In this document: piece by piece, positions 33,653 through 35,562 of the stretch
Numbering within the stretch: position 1 is the first letter of the stretch
Layout: each line of letters starts with the position of its first letter
Assembly (NCBI GenBank): GCA_910587765.1
Contig: CAJUNR010000044.1
Span: 1 to 35,562, forward strand
DNA length: 35,562 bases
DNA from: an uncultured Lachnospiraceae bacterium
GTDB lineage: Bacteria > Bacillota > Clostridia > Lachnospirales > Lachnospiraceae
Direction: 5' to 3'
Notes under the pieces: model-generated
Told to the model about the DNA's origin: nothing
Database searches by the model: none
The model's input: the letters and a program-made list of their open reading frames with translations, nothing else
Translations under genes and position numbers: made by a program

Positions 33653-33706
33653 GTTGCTATTCACATATACGCGGCGGGCTGAGAACCGGCATGTATGGAC
33701 AGTAAC
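33653..33706 (+). repeat. MITE-like repeat, copy F (54-bp internal-deletion derivative)
   Basis: The left tip GTTGCTATTCAC pairs with the right tip, whose complement reads GTTACTGTCCAT. The inner GCGGGCTGAGAACCGGC matches the right-arm tip of copy C. The long arms and centre are missing. It is flanked on both sides by ACTTAGTC (33645-33652 and 33707-33714), a perfect 8-bp direct repeat that looks like a target duplication. Confidence 0.7.
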
Positions 33707-33745
33707 ACTTAGTCGGTTATTTTTGAAAAACCAGGGTAAGGCTAC

Positions 33746-33774
33746 TTGAAACTATTCGTTTTCTCGAATATAAT
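33746..33774 (+). promoter_or_regulatory. Promoter of the restriction-modification locus with a possible operator
   Basis: TTGAAA (33746-33751) and TATAAT (33769-33774) have a 17-base spacer. ATTCG and CGAAT form an inverted repeat inside the spacer and could be a binding site for the small helix-turn-helix protein encoded next. Confidence 0.7.
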
Positions 33775-33812
33775 AGAAATGGCAGTAGAAAGACGCTTGA
33801 TGGAGGATGATT

Positions 33813-33992
33813 ATGGAGTATTTAACATCGGCAGAGTGTGCAAAAAAGTGGAAGATATCACAGCGCAGAGTAGCGATATTTTGTAAGGATGGAAGAATTG
33901 CAGGGGCAGTAATGCGGGGGAGAATGTGGATGATACCATCAGATGCAGAGAAACCAGAAGATCCTCGAAAAATTCAGAAGGGCAGGAATTGA
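33813..33992 (+). CDS. Small helix-turn-helix (MerR/excisionase-like) DNA-binding protein
   Basis: This is a 59-residue protein. 'LTSAECAKKWKISQRRVAIFCKDGRI' fits the winged helix of MerR-like excisionase-type regulators, followed by the wing 'AGAVMRGRMWMIPSDAEKP'. The start at 33813 lies 6 bases after GGAGG (33802-33806); the ATG at 33807 touches the ribosome site. Such small proteins are common directly upstream of type I hsdM genes in Clostridia and may regulate the operon, which is an inference. Base composition is AT-rich like the hsdM gene that follows after 33 bases. Confidence 0.72.
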   Translation: MEYLTSAECAKKWKISQRRVAIFCKDGRIAGAVMRGRMWMIPSDAEKPEDPRKIQKGRN

Positions 33993-34025
33993 GATACAGA
34001 GAATAGCGGAGAGTGAGGAATAAAT

Positions 34026-35503
34026 ATGTTACCGGAAAGTGCGAAAAATAAAATTGAGCAAATATGGCTGGATGTAATAGCCGGCGGTGTTTCACAGCCA
34101 ACAGAGGTAATAGAGCAGTTGACTTATCTTATGTTCGCAAAGCAATTGGATGAAATGGAAGCGGATATTGAAACTTCAGAGCTGTTATCTGGAAAAAGGC
34201 AGGAGCATTTGTTTGGCGAATCTGATGAGGAACAGTCATTACGATGGAGAAATTTCAGAAAACTGGAGGCAAGGGAGCTCCATGCGGTTTTTTCACAAAA
34301 GGTATTTCCCTTTATTAAATCGGTGAACAGGGATAAAAATTCATCTTTTTCGCGTTTTCTGGCAGATGCGATTTTTAAAATAAACGAGCCTCTGGCATTA
34401 CAAAAAGTGGTTTCGGGATTGGATGATTTGTTTGAACATGATATAAAAGGCCTGGATATGCAGGGAGATCTGTATGAGCACATGCTTGCGAAACTGAATT
34501 CGGCCGGCAGACTGGGCGCTTTTAGAACCCCAAAGCAGATCAGGGACCTGATGGTAAACCTTATGCAGCCAACTGTGGATATGCGCATATGCGATCCCGC
34601 ATGTGAACCGCCGGTTTTTTGATTTCATGTGCGGAGTATATTCGTGAGCATTATGAAAGAAAAATGTCTGATGAGCAGTGGAAATATTATCAAAATGATT
34701 TGTTCACCGGATATGATACAGATGCGACAATGTGCAGATTATCATGCATGAACCTGATGCTGCATTCTGTCAGCAACCCCAGGATAGAGAAAAGAGACAG
34801 CGTATCGAAGGATTATAATGAAGAAGGAAAATACAACCTGATTCTGGCAAATCCTCCGTTTAAGGGAACCCTTAATAAAGAAAATATCAGTGATAAGCTG
34901 AAGGGAATTACCAATACAACGAAATCGGAGCTGCTTTTTGTAGGTTTATTTATAGAGATGCTTAAAGTTGGCGGAAGATGTGCGTGTATTGTACCTGATG
35001 GCGTCTTATTTGGTTCTTCAAATGCGCACAAAAGTCTTAGGAAGGAATTAGTGGAAAATCAGTATCTTGAAGCTGTTATTTCCCTGCCTTCCGGCGTCTT
35101 TAAACCATATGCGGGAGTATCAACAGCGATTTTGGTTTTTACCAGAACAAATTCTGGCGGTACCGATAATGTGTGGTTTTACGATATGAAAGCAGATGGA
35201 TACAGTCTTGATGATAAGAGACAACCCATTGCTGAAAATGATATTCCTGATATTATACAGAGATTCCATGATCTTGAGGGAGAAAAGGAGAGAAGCAGGA
35301 CAGAACAGAGTTTCTTTGTAAAGAAGGACGAGATTGTTGAAAATGGTTATGATCTGTCAATTAATAAATATAAACAGATAGAATATGTTGCGAAGGAATA
35401 TCCGCCTACGAGCGAAATCATTGCAGACATTGAGGAACGGCATCAGAGGATTGGAGAGCAGATAAGCATAATTAAGGAGTTGCTTAATATAGAGGAACTG
35501 TAA
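34026..35503 (+). pseudogene. hsdM: Type I restriction-modification methyltransferase subunit, frameshifted
   Basis: HsdM methylates adenine at the site chosen by the specificity subunit. Two adjoining frames make one protein: 34026-34622 (198 residues: HsdM N-terminal helical domain, then 'MLAKLNSAGRLGAFRTPKQIRDLMVNL') and a continuation to 35503 (from 'LISCAEYIREHYE'). The second half contains catalytic motif IV 'LANPPF'. At 34602 the sequence reads TGT GAA CCG where family motif I, DPACGTAGF, needs TGT GGA ACC. One G is missing near 34605, which shifts the frame in the AdoMet-binding loop and leads to a stop at 34620. A TTG at 34619 could start the second half without a ribosome site, but its product would lack motif I. 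It is either a real lesion or a sequencing error. Confidence 0.88.
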
Positions 35504-35544
35504 ATAAATTCGGATTTGTGGGGATGAATAAGGAGGGAAGAAAA

Positions 35545-35562
35545 ATGCCGGAAATATCATTG
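35545..35562 (+). CDS. Start of the next gene, partial (probable hsdS specificity subunit)
   Basis: ATG at 35545 follows AAGGAGGG (35530-35537) with good spacing, 41 bases after the hsdM stop. Only six codons (MPEISL) are in the window. Position in the operon suggests the specificity subunit, but the sequence itself cannot show this. Confidence 0.45.

Larger units (their letters stand above)
33531..33812. other. Boundary region: terminator, repeat remnant and promoter
   Basis: These 282 bases contain the trxA terminator (33601-33635), a 54-bp repeat derivative with an 8-bp direct repeat (33645-33714) and the promoter of the restriction-modification locus (33746-33774). No gene is seen. Base composition becomes AT-rich after it. 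Confidence 0.7.

Overview
The window reads as a chromosome segment of a Gram-positive anaerobe of the class Clostridia, most likely a Lachnospiraceae-type gut bacterium. This is inferred from the gene content: Na+-pumping biotin decarboxylase genes, FNT and DUF554 membrane proteins, scpA-scpB beside D-Ala-D-Ala carboxypeptidases, and rpmF-plsX-acpP-rnc-smc-ftsY. Strong GGAGG ribosome sites and occasional GTG/TTG starts fit. No species can be named from the sequence alone.

Layout. (1) 1-3125 is the AT-richer right end of an integrated element, probably a prophage. It holds a possible tail-protein C-terminus, one unknown gene and a large serine recombinase whose stop codon lies at the junction. 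(2) 3126-3920 is the C-terminal part of a D,D-carboxypeptidase gene that the element has split. (3) 4005-7581 is a co-directional run: metallophosphoesterase, scpA, scpB and an intact D,D-carboxypeptidase. (4) On the minus strand, 10084 down to 7563, a cytoplasmic ParB-like/BMP fusion protein is translationally coupled to a small metallophosphoesterase. (5) 10540-15854 is a five-gene biotin-dependent carboxyltransferase/Na+ decarboxylase operon. (6) 16241-19189 carries a formate/nitrite-type channel, a DUF554 protein, a metallo-beta-lactamase-fold hydrolase and RNase HI. (7) 19578-29789 carries alaS, a small membrane protein, rpmF, plsX, acpP, rnc, smc and ftsY. (8) 29869-33530 carries threonine dehydratase, a Cys-rich C_GCAxxG_C_C protein, homoserine dehydrogenase and thioredoxin. 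(9) 33646-35562 is an AT-richer type I restriction-modification locus whose hsdM has a one-base frameshift in its AdoMet-binding motif.

Scattered between genes is a family of about 200-bp palindromic, MITE-like repeats: three near-full-length forward copies, one reverse copy, one half copy and one 54-bp deletion derivative flanked by a perfect 8-bp direct repeat. They sit in promoter or leader regions, and their central hairpin appears to covary between copies.

How the genes work together: ScpA, ScpB and SMC are the three condensin subunits, all present in one 25-kb stretch. PlsX and ACP start phospholipid and fatty acid metabolism, RNase III and L32 serve RNA processing and the ribosome, and FtsY is the SRP receptor. 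The five-gene operon would couple transfer or loss of carboxyl groups (acyl-CoA and pyruvate/oxaloacetate) to Na+ export. The most notable items are the interrupted carboxypeptidase with its recombinase, the ParB-like/BMP plus phosphoesterase pair, the dual-carboxyltransferase Na+ pump operon, the repeat family and the hsdM lesion.
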